Shown piece after piece: positions 1 through 9,352 of a stretch of DNA of 64,000 bases. The stretch is from Microbacterium sp. B35-30 (GTDB lineage Bacteria > Actinomycetota > Actinomycetes > Actinomycetales > Microbacteriaceae): contig NZ_MWLQ01000011.1 in NCBI RefSeq assembly GCF_010634855.1, positions 186,001-250,000 of the forward strand, given 5' to 3'. The notes under the pieces are model-generated. The model was not told where the DNA came from. It made no database searches and saw only the letters and a list, made by a program, of their open reading frames with translations. Positions within the stretch are counted from its first letter, which is position 1. Each line of letters begins with the position of its first letter. The position numbers and the translations under genes were made by a program.

Positions 1-627
1 GATGTTGTCCGCCGTGGTCAGGGCGTCCGCGTAGCGCAGGTCGATCTCGTTCTGACCCGGGCCGCCCTCGTGGTGGCTGAACTCGACCGAGATGCCCAGG
101 TCTTCGAGCATGCGGACGGAGCGCCGGCGGAAGTCGTGGGCCGTGCCCCCGGGTACGTTGTCGAAGTACCCCGCCGAGTCCACCGGCTCAGGGCCCTCCG
201 TGCCGAAGGACGACGACTTGAGGAGGTAGAACTCGATCTCCGGGTGCGTATAGAACGTGAACCCGGCGTCGGCGGCCTTCGCCAGCGTTCGCTTCAGGAC
301 ATGGCGCGGATCGGCGACGGCGGGCTGACCGTCGGGCGTCGTGATGTCGCAGAACATCCGCGCCGTGGGGTCGATCTCGCCCCGCCAGGGCAGGATCTGG
401 AAGGTGGTGGGGTCGGGGTGCGCGAGCAGGTCCGATTCGTACGACCGCGTCAGACCCTCGATCGCGGACCCGTCGAAGCCCAGGCCTTCGCTGAAGGCGC
501 CCTCGACCTCTGCGGGTGCGATGGCCACGGACTTCAACGTGCCGATCACGTCTGTGAACCACAGCCGTACGAACTTCACGCCTCGTTCTTCGATGGTTCT
601 CAGAACGAAGTCACGCTGCTTGTCCAT
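1..627 (-). CDS. glnA2: Glutamine synthetase, GlnA2-type, 3' part cut by window edge
   Basis: Glutamine synthetase makes glutamine from glutamate, ammonia and ATP. Only the first 209 codons lie here; the family is about 445 residues long. The N-terminal beta-grasp region has DGSAIEG at residues 52-58, and the start of the catalytic domain includes HPEIEFYLL and EFSHHEGGPGQNEID, which carry metal- and substrate-binding acidic residues. The N-terminus (MDKQRDFVLRTIEERG) is very close to what I remember of mycobacterial GlnA2, a short non-main-type enzyme, so the paralogue assignment is from memory. The ATG start is preceded by a GGAGAGG ribosome site. It lies downstream of the small SPOR-like gene and probably has its own promoter at that gene's stop codon. 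Confidence 0.93.
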   Translation of the reverse strand, partial: MDKQRDFVLRTIEERGVKFVRLWFTDVIGTLKSVAIAPAEVEGAFSEGLGFDGSAIEGLTRSYESDLLAHPDPTTFQILPWRGEIDPTARMFCDITTPDGQPAVADPRHVLKRTLAKAADAGFTFYTHPEIEFYLLKSSSFGTEGPEPVDSAGYFDNVPGGTAHDFRRRSVRMLEDLGISVEFSHHEGGPGQNEIDLRYADALTTADNI

Positions 628-684
628 CGCGTCCTCTCCGGTGCCGGAATCGCCGACCGTGGCTGACTGACCGCGGTCGAAGCC

Positions 685-690
685 AGACTA
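685..690 (-). promoter_or_regulatory. Putative -10 box (TAGTCT) for glnA2
   Basis: On the minus strand TAGTCT matches the TANNNT actinobacterial -10. Its first three bases are the TAG stop codon of the upstream SPOR-like gene. Transcription would start near 678, leaving a leader of about 50 nt with a good ribosome site. No convincing -35 was found. Confidence 0.4.
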
Positions 691-915
691 CTGCTCGTCG
701 CGAGGGGCTCCCGACACGGTGTCCGAACCCCAGGAGTCCTCACGCGCCTCCTCGGCCGCCCACGCGCGCGCACGCTCGCGGATCACCTCGGGGGCCTTCG
801 CGGCCTCCTCCGGGGTGTCGAACGGGCCGGCGCGGTCCGGAGCGGGCGACTCGAAGCCCTTCTCGACCTCGCCGGTCTTGAGGTTGTACCAGTACTTCTC
901 GCTGTCGTGCGTCAT
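688..915 (-). CDS. Small SPOR-like conserved protein
   Basis: This is a 75-residue, acidic, soluble protein. It begins with SEKYWYNLKTGEVEKGFESPAPDRAGPFDTPEEA, a pattern I know from small actinobacterial proteins annotated as SPOR domain-containing. No catalytic motif or membrane segment is visible, and the biochemical role is unknown. The ATG is preceded by a strong GAGGAGGG ribosome site. It sits directly upstream of glnA2 on the same strand, and its stop codon is part of the putative glnA2 -10 box. Confidence 0.72.
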   Translation of the reverse strand: MTHDSEKYWYNLKTGEVEKGFESPAPDRAGPFDTPEEAAKAPEVIRERARAWAAEEAREDSWGSDTVSGAPRDEQ

Positions 916-1001
916 CGTGCCCTCCTCGGATCGCGGGGCTGGTCGCCGTCAGCACGATCCTACTGACGGGGGCCGCTCCGCGGCCGCCGTGTCCGCCTCG
1001 A

Positions 1002-1007
1002 TAGGCT
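1002..1007 (+). promoter_or_regulatory. -10 box of leaderless ppgK promoter
   Basis: TAGGCT ends exactly 6 nt before the ppgK ATG, so transcription should start at or next to the start codon. An inverted repeat with 7-bp arms CCGTCAG/CTGACGG (946-952 and 963-969) lies about 33 nt further upstream, where it could act as an operator. Confidence 0.5.
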
Positions 1008-1013
1008 GTCGGC

Positions 1014-1787
1014 ATGGCATCTGACGCGGCACGCGCCGTCGGCGTGGACATCGGCGGCACCGGCATCAAGGCGGGCATCGTGGACCTCGATCGAGGCGAG
1101 CTGATCAGCGACCGCGTCAAGGTCGCCACCCCCGAAGGGGCGCACCCGCCGGACGTGCTCGCCGCGGTCACCGAAGTCCTCTCGACCCTCGGCGTCGCCG
1201 ACGACCAGTCGGTCCCGCTCGGGGTCGCCTTCCCGGCGATCGTCAAGCACGGCCGCACGCTGTCGGCCGCCAACGTCTCCGACCAGTGGATCGACTTCGA
1301 GGCGGAGAAGTTCTTCGAAGACGGCCTCGGTCGCGACATCCACTTCGCCAACGACGCGGATGTCGCGGGCGTCGCGGAGGTGCGCTACGGGGCCGCGAAG
1401 GACCGGGACGGGCTCACCATCCTCACCACCCTCGGCACCGGGATCGGCTCCGCGCTGCTCTACGACGGCGTGCTCGTCCCCAACTCGGAGCTCGGGCACG
1501 TGCAGCGCGCCCGGCACGGGAAGGATGCCGAGGCGTACGCGGCCTACTCGGCGATGGAGCGGCACGAGCTCACGTGGGAGCAGTGGGCCAAGCGGCTGCA
1601 GTGGTACTACGGCCACATCGAGTTCCTGTTCAGCCCGGACCTCTTCGTCGTCGGCGGCGGCGTCTCCAAGCACGCCGACAAGTTCCTGCACCTGCTCGAG
1701 CTCAAGACGCCGATCGTTCCGGCGGTGCACCGCAACAACGCGGGCATCATCGGTGCCGCGGCCCTCGCGGGGCGGCCCGTCGTCTGA
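1014..1787 (+). CDS. ppgK: Polyphosphate glucokinase (ROK family)
   Basis: The enzyme phosphorylates glucose using polyphosphate (often also ATP) and is typical of actinobacteria. The 257-residue protein has the phosphate-binding loop GVDIGGTGIKAG at residues 10-21, the catalytic FANDADVAG segment near residue 110, and TLGTGIGSAL near 141. Its short length and the absence of the ROK zinc-binding cysteine cluster fit PpgK better than repressor-type ROK proteins. It is monocistronic, divergent from the SPOR-like/glnA2 genes, and followed by rnpB on the opposite strand. There is no ribosome site; the -10 box spacing implies a leaderless mRNA. Confidence 0.93.
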   Translation: MASDAARAVGVDIGGTGIKAGIVDLDRGELISDRVKVATPEGAHPPDVLAAVTEVLSTLGVADDQSVPLGVAFPAIVKHGRTLSAANVSDQWIDFEAEKFFEDGLGRDIHFANDADVAGVAEVRYGAAKDRDGLTILTTLGTGIGSALLYDGVLVPNSELGHVQRARHGKDAEAYAAYSAMERHELTWEQWAKRLQWYYGHIEFLFSPDLFVVGGGVSKHADKFLHLLELKTPIVPAVHRNNAGIIGAAALAGRPVV

Positions 1788-1833
1788 GGTCGCGCCCGCC
1801 GGATGCTTCTCGCGACGGGGGCCGGCGGAGAGG

Positions 1834-2209
1834 GCGAATGGGCCGGCCTGTACGCCGGGTTCTGTCCGGGGGCGTGAGCCCCGTGGACGGTCATCTCTCT
1901 CGGCGACACGTTGCCGTGCCGCTCCAGCGGCCTACCCGGGGACTCGGCGGGCCGCGTCATCATCCCCTGTCTGGCCTTGCTCCGGGCGAGGTTTGCCGTG
2001 CGGGTCGTGTCACCACGACCCCGGTGGTCTCTTACACCACCCTTTCACCCTTACCGGGACCGAAGTCCCGGCGGTCTGCTCTCTGTGGCACTGTCTCGCG
2101 GATCGCTCCGGGTGGGTGTTACCCACCGCCCTGCCCTGCGGAGCCCGGACGTTCCTCGGCGCGCGGCGGCGAACCGCCCGCGACGCGACCGTCCAGCCGA
2201 CCCATTCGC
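1834..2209 (-). ncRNA. rnpB: RNase P RNA, bacterial type A
   Basis: This is the catalytic RNA of RNase P, which trims tRNA 5' ends. On the minus strand it shows the hallmark conserved blocks: a GGAAxGTCCGGGCTCC-type segment near 2130-2150, GCAGGGCAGGGCGGTGGGTAA, the central ACAGAAxxAxACCGCC-type J region and a closing segment pairing the two ends (GCGAATGGG... at the 5' end with ...CATTCGC-type complement at the 3' end). The size of about 375 nt fits. The ends are set by the terminal pairing and by a TAGACT -10 box seven nt upstream, so they are approximate to a few bases. Confidence 0.93.
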
Positions 2210-2215
2210 CCCGCG

Positions 2216-2221
2216 AGTCTA
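2216..2221 (-). promoter_or_regulatory. -10 box (TAGACT) of rnpB
   Basis: TAGACT on the minus strand lies 6 nt upstream of the deduced RNase P RNA 5' end, fitting a start site at 2209. Confidence 0.55.
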
Positions 2222-2249
2222 CCGTCGCGGGCCGGGTGCCGGCTTCGCG

Positions 2250-3980
2250 TCAGTCCTTCTGAGCGGTCTCGGCGATGCGCACGTCCAGCAGGAAGTCGAG
2301 CGGGAAGTCGCCGAACAGCAGACGCCCCGCGGCGGCTGCGGCATCCGTCACCGCCTGCGCGGCCGCTTCGGCATGCTCTTCAGGCGTGTGCACGATCACC
2401 TCGTCGTGGAGGAAGAACGCCAGATGCGGCTGTCGTGCGAAGGCGGGACCCGACCGCGGCGCGGCGCGCCCGGCCGGCACGGGCGGGAGGGCGGCCAGAC
2501 GTCCCCGCAGGTCGGCCAGCCACGCCAGCGCCCACTCGGCGGCGGTGCCCTGTACGACGAAGTTGCGTGTGAACCGGCCACGATCGCGGGCCCACCTCCT
2601 CGCACGGGTCTCTTCCGCTCCGGATGCCTCGGCCTCGGTCGCGCGGGACTGCGCGGCCGACCACTCCGGCGAGGGAGCCGGCGAGCTGCGGCCGAGCCAG
2701 GTCGAGACCACGCCGCCGTCTTCGCCGACGCGCGCCGCGTCATCCACCAGGCCCATCGCGCGCGGGTAGGCACGGCGCAGGCGCGGAACGAGGCGGCCGG
2801 ATTCGCCCGTCGTGGCACCGTATATGGCGCCGAGGAGGGCGATCTTGGCCTCCTGACGGGTGGCGACGGCACCGCTGTCCACGATGCCCGCGTAGAGGTC
2901 TCGGCCGCGCGCCGCCGCGGCGAGGGCGGTGTCGCTCGCCATCGCGGCCAGCACGCGCGGCTCCAGCTGCGCGACGTCGGCCACGACCAGCCGCCAGCCG
3001 GGATCGGCGCGCACGGCCTCCCGCAACTGGCGTGGAAGCTGGAGAGCGCCTCCGCCGGAGGACGCCCAGCGGCCGGTGACGACGCCACCGGGGACGAAGA
3101 CGGGGCGGAACCTCCCGTCGGCGACCCATTCCGAGAGCCAGACCCACCCGTTGGCGGAGAGCAGCCGCGAGAGCTTCTTGTACTCGAGGAGCGGCTCGAT
3201 GACCGGATGCCGCTGCTCGGCGAGCTCCCACCGGCTCGTGGACTCGACCAGCACGCCGACGCGGTGCAGCGCCCGCAGCAGTTTCGGCTGCGAGTCGAGG
3301 CTCGCCGTCGGGTCTCCGAGCGCTGCACGCACGCGCTCCGCGGCGTCCGCGAGCTTCGCCGGCTGGCCGCCACCGGGACGGCGCTCCCCCAGCGTCTCGA
3401 CGAGGATCCGGTCATGCGCGGCGGCGTCCCACGGGAGCCCTGCAGCCCGGAGCTCGGTGGCGATGAGCGCGCCCGCCGACTCCGCCGCGGTCAGCAGGCG
3501 CAGCCGGCCGGCCCCGCTGCTGTCCGAGACCGCAGCGCGCTGGCGCCGGAACTCGGCCAGGGCAGCCTCGACATCGGACGGGGGCCCGGCGGGACGCTGC
3601 CCGTGCTCGAGATCGAACAGCGTGGGCGCCGCGTCCGCCGCGTCGACGTGTGGTGCGGCATCCCATTCCACCGCCCGGCGCACCACGGCCGACTCGTCGA
3701 CCAGCGCCGAATCCCTCAGGATGGCGTGACAGAGCCGCAGGTCGTGGCAGCGGGCGATCCGGACTCCGGCGGCGAGCAGCGCCGTATACCACTGCGGCGT
3801 GTCGTGCCAGACCCAGCGAGGCGCCCAGCGCGCCTCGGCGTCGGCGATCCAGGACGTCAGCGCGCCCTGATCGACCTCGTCGCGGTCCAGCTCGGCGGCG
3901 GCGTCGTCGAGCCGGATGACGTGCGCCCCGCGAGCGGTCCGTCCGAGGACGATCCAGGCGGGCGCGTCAGCTGCGCCCAC
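2250..3980 (-). CDS. Stand-alone PolA-family 3'-5' exonuclease-like/DNA polymerase
   Basis: This 576-residue protein is a family A DNA polymerase lacking the 5' nuclease domain of Pol I. Residues about 1-220 correspond to a poorly conserved 3'-5' exonuclease-like region. Residues about 250-576 form the polymerase domain. Motif A is DVAQLEPRV (about 333-341), keeping the catalytic Asp but departing from the usual DYSQIELR. Motif B RQEAKIALLGAIYG (about 373-387) keeps Arg, Lys and Tyr-Gly. Motif C is LHDEVIVH near 525 with the His-Asp-Glu triad. It is a second PolA-like protein known in actinobacteria, role unclear (possibly repair). The start is a GTG, 38 nt after the zinc-ribbon gene, so the two are likely co-transcribed. 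Confidence 0.85.
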   Translation of the reverse strand: MGAADAPAWIVLGRTARGAHVIRLDDAAAELDRDEVDQGALTSWIADAEARWAPRWVWHDTPQWYTALLAAGVRIARCHDLRLCHAILRDSALVDESAVVRRAVEWDAAPHVDAADAAPTLFDLEHGQRPAGPPSDVEAALAEFRRQRAAVSDSSGAGRLRLLTAAESAGALIATELRAAGLPWDAAAHDRILVETLGERRPGGGQPAKLADAAERVRAALGDPTASLDSQPKLLRALHRVGVLVESTSRWELAEQRHPVIEPLLEYKKLSRLLSANGWVWLSEWVADGRFRPVFVPGGVVTGRWASSGGGALQLPRQLREAVRADPGWRLVVADVAQLEPRVLAAMASDTALAAAARGRDLYAGIVDSGAVATRQEAKIALLGAIYGATTGESGRLVPRLRRAYPRAMGLVDDAARVGEDGGVVSTWLGRSSPAPSPEWSAAQSRATEAEASGAEETRARRWARDRGRFTRNFVVQGTAAEWALAWLADLRGRLAALPPVPAGRAAPRSGPAFARQPHLAFFLHDEVIVHTPEEHAEAAAQAVTDAAAAAGRLLFGDFPLDFLLDVRIAETAQKD

Positions 3981-4018
3981 GACGGCACTGCCCGGCTGGG
4001 CTCACAGCCCGGATTCCG

Positions 4019-4750
4019 TCACAGTCCGGAATCATCGTCGCGCACCAGCAGGCAGCCGCATTCGGGGCACGTGACGACCTCGTCCTCGGGCGACTGGCGC
4101 AGCACCTGCAGGTCGGTGCCGGCGAGCACCATGTTGCAGCCCTCGCAGGTGCGGCGGCGAAGGAGGGCCGCGCCGGCACTGCGCACGGCCACACGGTCGT
4201 ACAGCGAGATCAGATCGGCGGGCAGGGCGCCGGCGATCGCGGCCCTGTCACGGGTCGCGGCTTCGAAGGCCGCCGTCGCCTCGGCGACGGCGCGCTTGCC
4301 GTCGGCGCTGAGCTCGGCTCCCTCGGCGTTGGTCGCCGCGATGAGCGACTCCTGCTCGGCGACGGCCGCGTCCGCGAGCTCGAGTCGCTCCATGATCGCC
4401 AACTCGGCGTCTTCGAGGTCGTTCTTACGTCGCGCGAGCGCGGCGAGCTCGCTCTCGAACCCCTGCGCCTCCTTCGAATTGGTGGACGCCGCGAGCCGCT
4501 GCGCGTCCCGTGCGGCACGGGCATCGACCACGGCGACGTCGGATTCGATGCGGGACAGTTCCGTGCGGAGGTCGTCACGGGCGCCCAGGCGGGTGGTGAG
4601 CTCCTGCGACAGCTGCTGACGGCGTCCGAGCAGCTCCTGGACGCGACCGGCCTGCGGCGGGTTCTTGCGGGCGTTCTCGGCCCGGCGGATCCTGGCGTCG
4701 AGCTGGGCGACCTCGACGAGGCGGCGCTGGTCTGCGGGGCTGGCTTTCAC
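4019..4750 (-). CDS. Coiled-coil C4-type zinc-ribbon protein
   Basis: This 243-residue soluble protein has a long charged alpha-helical hairpin (residues about 1-185, rich in Ala, Glu, Arg and Leu heptads) followed by a zinc ribbon with CEGC near 200 and CPEC near 228. This matches the widespread actinobacterial DUF164/zf-RING_7-like family structurally related to chlamydial CT398. It is thought to act as an adaptor; the precise role is not known. The GTG start has no ribosome site but sits 6 nt after a TAGGTT -10 box, so the mRNA looks leaderless. The PolA-like gene follows 38 nt downstream. Confidence 0.82.
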   Translation of the reverse strand: MKASPADQRRLVEVAQLDARIRRAENARKNPPQAGRVQELLGRRQQLSQELTTRLGARDDLRTELSRIESDVAVVDARAARDAQRLAASTNSKEAQGFESELAALARRKNDLEDAELAIMERLELADAAVAEQESLIAATNAEGAELSADGKRAVAEATAAFEAATRDRAAIAGALPADLISLYDRVAVRSAGAALLRRRTCEGCNMVLAGTDLQVLRQSPEDEVVTCPECGCLLVRDDDSGL

Positions 4751-4756
4751 GTGTCC

Positions 4757-4762
4757 AACCTA
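4757..4762 (-). promoter_or_regulatory. -10 box (TAGGTT) of leaderless zinc-ribbon gene
   Basis: TAGGTT on the minus strand is separated from the GTG start codon by exactly 6 nt, the spacing expected when transcription begins at the start codon. Confidence 0.5.
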
Positions 4763-4794
4763 CCGTGGGCATCGACGCCGTGATCGGCGGGGGC

Positions 4795-4800
4795 TAGCAT
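4795..4800 (+). promoter_or_regulatory. Putative -10 box (TAGCAT) of the permease gene
   Basis: TAGCAT lies 38 nt before the permease ATG, giving a short leader of about 31 nt that contains a GAAAGG ribosome site. Confidence 0.4.
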
Positions 4801-4838
4801 TCGACGACCGGTCCTTCCGCTGACGAAAGGCGCGCATC

Positions 4839-6371
4839 ATGGGCGTTCTCCGTACGAAGTCCGTCGAACGGTCCATCGCCGACACCGATGAACCGGAGTT
4901 CCGGCTCAAAAAGTCGCTGACAGCACTCGACCTGACCGTCTTCGGCATCGGCGTCGTGATCGGGGCAGGGATCTTCACGCTCACCGGCCGGGCCGCCCAC
5001 GAGGTCGCCGGCCCGGCGATCGTCCTGAGCTTCGCGGTGGCCGCGATCGCCTGCACCCTCGCCGCGCTCTGCTACGCGGAATTCGCCTCGACCGTGCCGG
5101 TGTCGGGGTCGGCGTACACCTTCTCGTACTCGTCACTCGGCGAGCTGTTCGCCTGGATCATCGGGTGGGACCTCATCCTCGAGATGTTCCTGGGGGCGAG
5201 CGTGGTCGCGCAGGGATGGAGCGCGTATCTCGGCACGCTTCTCGATCAGCTCGGGATGCCGATCCCGCCCGAGATCGGATACGGCGGCACCGTCGACCTC
5301 ATGGCCATCCTGCTGGTGCTGGTGCTCGGCGGGCTCATGACCTTCGGCATCAAGGAGTCGCTGAGGGTGAACATGGTCCTCGTCGCCGTGAAGCTCTTCA
5401 TCGTGCTGTTCGTGATCGTCGCCGGCATCCTGTTCGTGAACCCCGCCAACTGGTCGCCGTTCGTCCCCGCCCCCGCACCGACCGATGCACCGACCGGGTT
5501 GAGCCAGCCGCTGCTGCAGTTCTTCTCGGGCATCGAGCCGACCGCCTTCGGCGTGGGCGGCATCTTCGCGGGCGCTGCACTCGTGTTCTTCGCGTACATC
5601 GGCTTCGACGTCGTCGCGACGACCGCGGAGGAGACGCGCAATCCGCAGCGCGACCTGCCGATCGGCATCATCGCGTCGCTGGTGATCTGCACGCTGCTCT
5701 ACTGCGCCGTCGCGCTCGTCGTCACCGGCATGGTCCCCTACCAGGACCTGGACCCCGCGGCCGCCCTGGCCAACGCGTTCGCGTTCCACGGGCAGACCTG
5801 GATGGCCACCCTGATCTCGGCCGGCGCCGTCGCCGGTCTCACGACCGTCGTGCTGACGCTCCTCATCGGTGCGACGCGCATCATCTTCGCGATGTCCCGC
5901 GATGCGCTGCTGCCGATGGGCCTCGCGAAGGTGCACCCCCGGTACCGCACGCCCTGGCTCATCTCGATCATCGTCACGATCGTGGTCGCCGTCGTCGCGG
6001 GATTCACCCCGGTCGGGCTCCTCGAGGAGATGGTGAACATCGGCACGCTCTCTGCCTTCGTGCTCGTCTCGGTCGGCGTGATCGTCCTGCGCCGCAAGCG
6101 GCCCGACCTGCCGCGCGCGTTCCGCGTGCCGTTCAACCCGTGGTTGCCCGCGCTTTCGGCGGCCATCTGCGTGTACCTGATGCTCAACCTCACCGTCGAG
6201 ACCTGGCTGCGATTCCTGGTGTGGCTCGTCATCGGCTTCGCGATCTACTTCGCCTACTCGCACCGGCACTCGAAGATCGGCCAGCCCGGCTACGAGGAGT
6301 TCGCGCTGCCGCATGTCGTCTCACACCAGCGCGACGACAGCGACGACGATCCGCGGCCGGACCGGGGATGA
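4839..6371 (+). CDS. APC-family amino-acid permease
   Basis: This is an inner-membrane secondary transporter of 510 residues with about 12 hydrophobic segments. The first helix carries GIGVVIGAGIFTLTG (residues 36-50), the substrate-binding signature of the amino acid-polyamine-organocation superfamily, after a hydrophilic N-terminal arm with FRLKKSLTALDL. The overall pattern resembles the cationic amino-acid transporter/YfnA branch, but the substrate cannot be read from sequence. The ATG follows a GAAAGG ribosome site. It is monocistronic and ends just before the opposite-strand tRNA-Val. Confidence 0.88.
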   Translation: MGVLRTKSVERSIADTDEPEFRLKKSLTALDLTVFGIGVVIGAGIFTLTGRAAHEVAGPAIVLSFAVAAIACTLAALCYAEFASTVPVSGSAYTFSYSSLGELFAWIIGWDLILEMFLGASVVAQGWSAYLGTLLDQLGMPIPPEIGYGGTVDLMAILLVLVLGGLMTFGIKESLRVNMVLVAVKLFIVLFVIVAGILFVNPANWSPFVPAPAPTDAPTGLSQPLLQFFSGIEPTAFGVGGIFAGAALVFFAYIGFDVVATTAEETRNPQRDLPIGIIASLVICTLLYCAVALVVTGMVPYQDLDPAAALANAFAFHGQTWMATLISAGAVAGLTTVVLTLLIGATRIIFAMSRDALLPMGLAKVHPRYRTPWLISIIVTIVVAVVAGFTPVGLLEEMVNIGTLSAFVLVSVGVIVLRRKRPDLPRAFRVPFNPWLPALSAAICVYLMLNLTVETWLRFLVWLVIGFAIYFAYSHRHSKIGQPGYEEFALPHVVSHQRDDSDDDPRPDRG

Positions 6372-6380
6372 GGACGACGG

Positions 6381-6453
6381 TGGGCCCTGCCGGGATCGAA
6401 CCGACGACATCCACGGTGTAAACGTGGCGCTCTACCAGCTGAGCTAAAGGCCC
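6381..6453 (-). tRNA. tRNA-Val (anticodon TAC)
   Basis: The minus strand folds into a cloverleaf. The acceptor GGGCCTT pairs with AGGGCCC, the D-arm contains AGCTCAGCTGGTAGAGC, the anticodon stem CCACG/CGTGG encloses loop TTTACAC, and the T-arm contains GGTTCGATCC. The discriminator is A at 6381 and no CCA is encoded. Confidence 0.95.
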
Positions 6454-6461
6454 TCGCTGTC

Positions 6462-6467
6462 AGTCTA
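6462..6467 (-). promoter_or_regulatory. -10 box (TAGACT) of tRNA-Val
   Basis: TAGACT on the minus strand lies 8 nt upstream of the mature tRNA 5' end, implying a very short 5' precursor. Confidence 0.45.
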
Positions 6468-6497
6468 CGAGGTGCGTCCGTTGCGTCTCGAACTCGC

Positions 6498-6503
6498 TAG
6501 GCT
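6498..6503 (+). promoter_or_regulatory. Putative -10 box (TAGGCT) of aceE
   Basis: TAGGCT lies between the divergent tRNA-Val and aceE. A start near 6510 would give aceE a leader of about 85 nt. The -35 region is not evident. Confidence 0.35.
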
Positions 6504-6594
6504 GGCAGATGGTGCGTTGTGCACGGCTGACAAAGCCTGCCCCGCTCCGGTAGCGATTCCCTGGCACGATCTGCCAGACGACGAAAGGTCTTCT

Positions 6595-9324
6595 GTGACT
6601 GTCAACGATCAGGATCCGTACTCGCAGGAACCCCTCGACAGCGATCCCGATGAGACCTCCGAGTGGCAGGAGTCCCTCCAGCAGCTCGTGCAGGCGAAGG
6701 GCCACGGACGTGGCCGAGAGATCATGCTGAGCCTGCTGCAGACCTCGCACGAGCTGCAGCTGAACGTCCCGCAGGTTCCCACCACGGACTACATCAACAC
6801 GATCGCCCCCGAGAACGAGCCCGAGTTCCCGGGCGACGAGGAGCTCGAGCGACGCTACCGCCGGTGGATCCGCTGGAACGCCGCGGTCACGGTGCACCGA
6901 GCGCAGCGCCCCGGCATCGGCGTCGGCGGCCACATCTCGACGTACGCCTCGTCGGCGTCGCTGTATGAAGTCGGCTTCAACCACTTCTTCCGGGGTCTGG
7001 ACGACCCGAACGGCGGCGACCAGATCTTCATCCAGGGCCACGCCTCCCCCGGCATCTACGCCCGCTCGTTCCTCGAGGGGCGTCTGACATCGGAGCAGCT
7101 CGACGGCTTCCGCCAGGAGAAGTCGAAGGCGCCGAACGCGCTGCCGTCGTACCCGCACCCCCGGCTCATGCCGGAGTACTGGCAGTTCCCGACGGTCTCG
7201 ATGGGTCTCGGACCGATCAACGCCATCTACCAGGCGATGACGAACAAGTACCTCACCAATCGCGGGATCAAGGACGCCGCCGACTCGCATGTCTGGGCGT
7301 TCCTCGGCGACGGCGAGATGGACGAGGTCGAGAGCCGCGGACAGCTGCAGGTCGCCGCGAACGAGGGCCTGGACAACCTGACCTTTGTCGTCAACTGCAA
7401 CCTCCAGCGTCTCGACGGCCCGGTCCGCGGCAACGGCAAGATCATCCAGGAGCTCGAGAGCTTCTTCCGCGGCGCCGGCTGGAACGTCATCAAGGTCGTG
7501 TGGGGCAGCGGCTGGGACGAGCTGCTCGCGAAGGACACGGACGGCGCGCTCGTGCACCTCATGAACACGACGCCCGACGGTGACTTCCAGACCTACCGCG
7601 CCGAGGACGGCGCGTTCATCCGCGAGCACTTCTTCGGGCGCGACGAGCGCACCGCGGCCCTCGTGAAGGACTGGTCGGACGACGACATCTGGGGCAAGCT
7701 GCGCCGTGGCGGCCTCGACTACCGCAAGGTCTACGGCGCCTACAAGGCAGCCACCGAGCACAAGGGCCAGCCCACCGTCATCCTCGCGAAGACGATCAAG
7801 GGCTACGGGCTCGGTCATCACTTCGAGGGTCGCAACGCGACCCACCAGATGAAGAAGATGACGCTCCAGGACCTCAAGTACTTCCGGGACTCCATGCGGA
7901 TCCCCATCTCGGACGCGCAGCTGGACGAGAACCCGTACCTGCCCCCGTACTACAACCCGGGCAGCAACGACGAGACGATCCAGTACATGCTGGAGCGCCG
8001 CCGCGCGCTCGGCGGCTTCCTGCCGGAGCGCCGCACGCACCACGTCGGCCTGCAGCTGCCCGGCGACGAGGCGTACGCACTGCCGAAGAAGGGCTCGGGC
8101 ACGCAGGAGATCGCCACCACGATGGCGTTCGTCCGGCTGCTCAAGGATCTGCTCCGGGCGAAGGACTTCGGCCACCGCATCGTGCCGATCATTCCCGACG
8201 AGGCGCGCACGTTCGGCATGGACGCGTACTTCCCGACGGCGAAGATCTACAACCCGCACGGCCAGAACTACACCTCCGTCGACCGCGAGCTGCTGCTGGC
8301 GTACAAGGAGAGCCCGCAGGGCCAGATCATCCACGTCGGCATCAACGAGGCCGGCGCCGTGGCGGCGTTCACCGCCGCGGGCACCTCGTATGCCACGCAC
8401 GGCGAGCCGCTGATCCCGGTGTACGTCTTCTACTCGATGTTCGGGTTCCAGCGCACCGGCGACGCGCAGTGGGCGGCGGGCGACCAGATGGCACGCGGCT
8501 TCATCATCGGCGCGACGGCGGGACGCACCACGCTCACCGGCGAGGGACTGCAGCACGCCGACGGCCATTCGCCGCTGCTGGCCTCCACCAACCCGGCGAC
8601 GCTGTCGTACGACCCGGCCTACGGCTACGAGATCGCGCACATCGTCCGCTCGGGCATCGAGCGCATGTACGGCGGCAACCACCCCGACCCGAACGTCATG
8701 TACTACCTCACGGTGTACAACGAGCCGCTGGTGCAGCCGGCGGAGCCGGAAGGGGTGGACGTCGACGGCATCGTGCGCGGCATCCACCGCATCTCGACCG
8801 CGGAGGGCGAAGGCCCGAAGGCGCAGATCCTCGCGTCCGGCGTCGGGGTGCCGTGGGCGCTCGAAGCGCAGCAGCTGCTGCGCGAGGACTGGGGCGTGCA
8901 GGCGGATGTCTGGTCGGTGACCTCGTGGAGCGAGCTGCGCCGCGACGGTCTGGCGGCGGATGAGCACAACTTCCTCCACCCGGAAGAAGAGGCACGCACC
9001 GCGTACCTCACCGACAAGCTGAAGGATGCCGCCGGCCCGGTCGTCGCGGTGAGCGACTTCATGCACGCGGTGCAGGATCAGATCCGTCCGTGGGTGCCGA
9101 ACCGGTTCGCGACCCTCGGCGCCGACGGCTTCGGGTTCTCGGACACGCGAGCCGCCGCCCGTCGCTTCTTCAAGATCGACGGTCCGTCGGTCGTCGTCCG
9201 CACGCTGCAGTCGTTGGCCGAAGAGGGCGTGGTCGACCGCAGCCTCGCGGCACAGGCGATCCAGAAGTACCGCCTGCACGATGTGACGGCCGGAACGAGC
9301 GGGAACGCGGGCGGCGAGAGCTGA
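6595..9324 (+). CDS. aceE: Pyruvate dehydrogenase E1 component, homodimeric type
   Basis: AceE decarboxylates pyruvate with thiamine diphosphate and passes the acetyl group to the E2 lipoyl domain, feeding acetyl-CoA to the TCA cycle and fatty-acid synthesis. From the GTG start the protein has 909 residues, normal for the family. It includes the ThDP-binding [16 protein letters not shown] segment near residue 237, [12 protein letters not shown] near 404, and the transketolase pyrimidine region. The GTG at 6595 ([13 protein letters not shown]) is chosen because a GAAAGG ribosome site precedes it and conserved sequence begins there; an open frame continues upstream but looks non-coding. A FasR-like regulator gene starts within 30 nt downstream. 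Confidence 0.96.
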   Translation: MTVNDQDPYSQEPLDSDPDETSEWQESLQQLVQAKGHGRGREIMLSLLQTSHELQLNVPQVPTTDYINTIAPENEPEFPGDEELERRYRRWIRWNAAVTVHRAQRPGIGVGGHISTYASSASLYEVGFNHFFRGLDDPNGGDQIFIQGHASPGIYARSFLEGRLTSEQLDGFRQEKSKAPNALPSYPHPRLMPEYWQFPTVSMGLGPINAIYQAMTNKYLTNRGIKDAADSHVWAFLGDGEMDEVESRGQLQVAANEGLDNLTFVVNCNLQRLDGPVRGNGKIIQELESFFRGAGWNVIKVVWGSGWDELLAKDTDGALVHLMNTTPDGDFQTYRAEDGAFIREHFFGRDERTAALVKDWSDDDIWGKLRRGGLDYRKVYGAYKAATEHKGQPTVILAKTIKGYGLGHHFEGRNATHQMKKMTLQDLKYFRDSMRIPISDAQLDENPYLPPYYNPGSNDETIQYMLERRRALGGFLPERRTHHVGLQLPGDEAYALPKKGSGTQEIATTMAFVRLLKDLLRAKDFGHRIVPIIPDEARTFGMDAYFPTAKIYNPHGQNYTSVDRELLLAYKESPQGQIIHVGINEAGAVAAFTAAGTSYATHGEPLIPVYVFYSMFGFQRTGDAQWAAGDQMARGFIIGATAGRTTLTGEGLQHADGHSPLLASTNPATLSYDPAYGYEIAHIVRSGIERMYGGNHPDPNVMYYLTVYNEPLVQPAEPEGVDVDGIVRGIHRISTAEGEGPKAQILASGVGVPWALEAQQLLREDWGVQADVWSVTSWSELRRDGLAADEHNFLHPEEEARTAYLTDKLKDAAGPVVAVSDFMHAVQDQIRPWVPNRFATLGADGFGFSDTRAAARRFFKIDGPSVVVRTLQSLAEEGVVDRSLAAQAIQKYRLHDVTAGTSGNAGGES

Positions 9325-9352
9325 CCCGCCGATGGGCAGGCCCACCGAGGTG

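Noticed and set aside
1911..4619. A long plus-strand open frame across rnpB and the PolA-like and zinc-ribbon genes
   Set aside because: It runs through RNase P RNA and antisense to two recognisable proteins, and its composition is Arg/Pro/Ala-rich noise.
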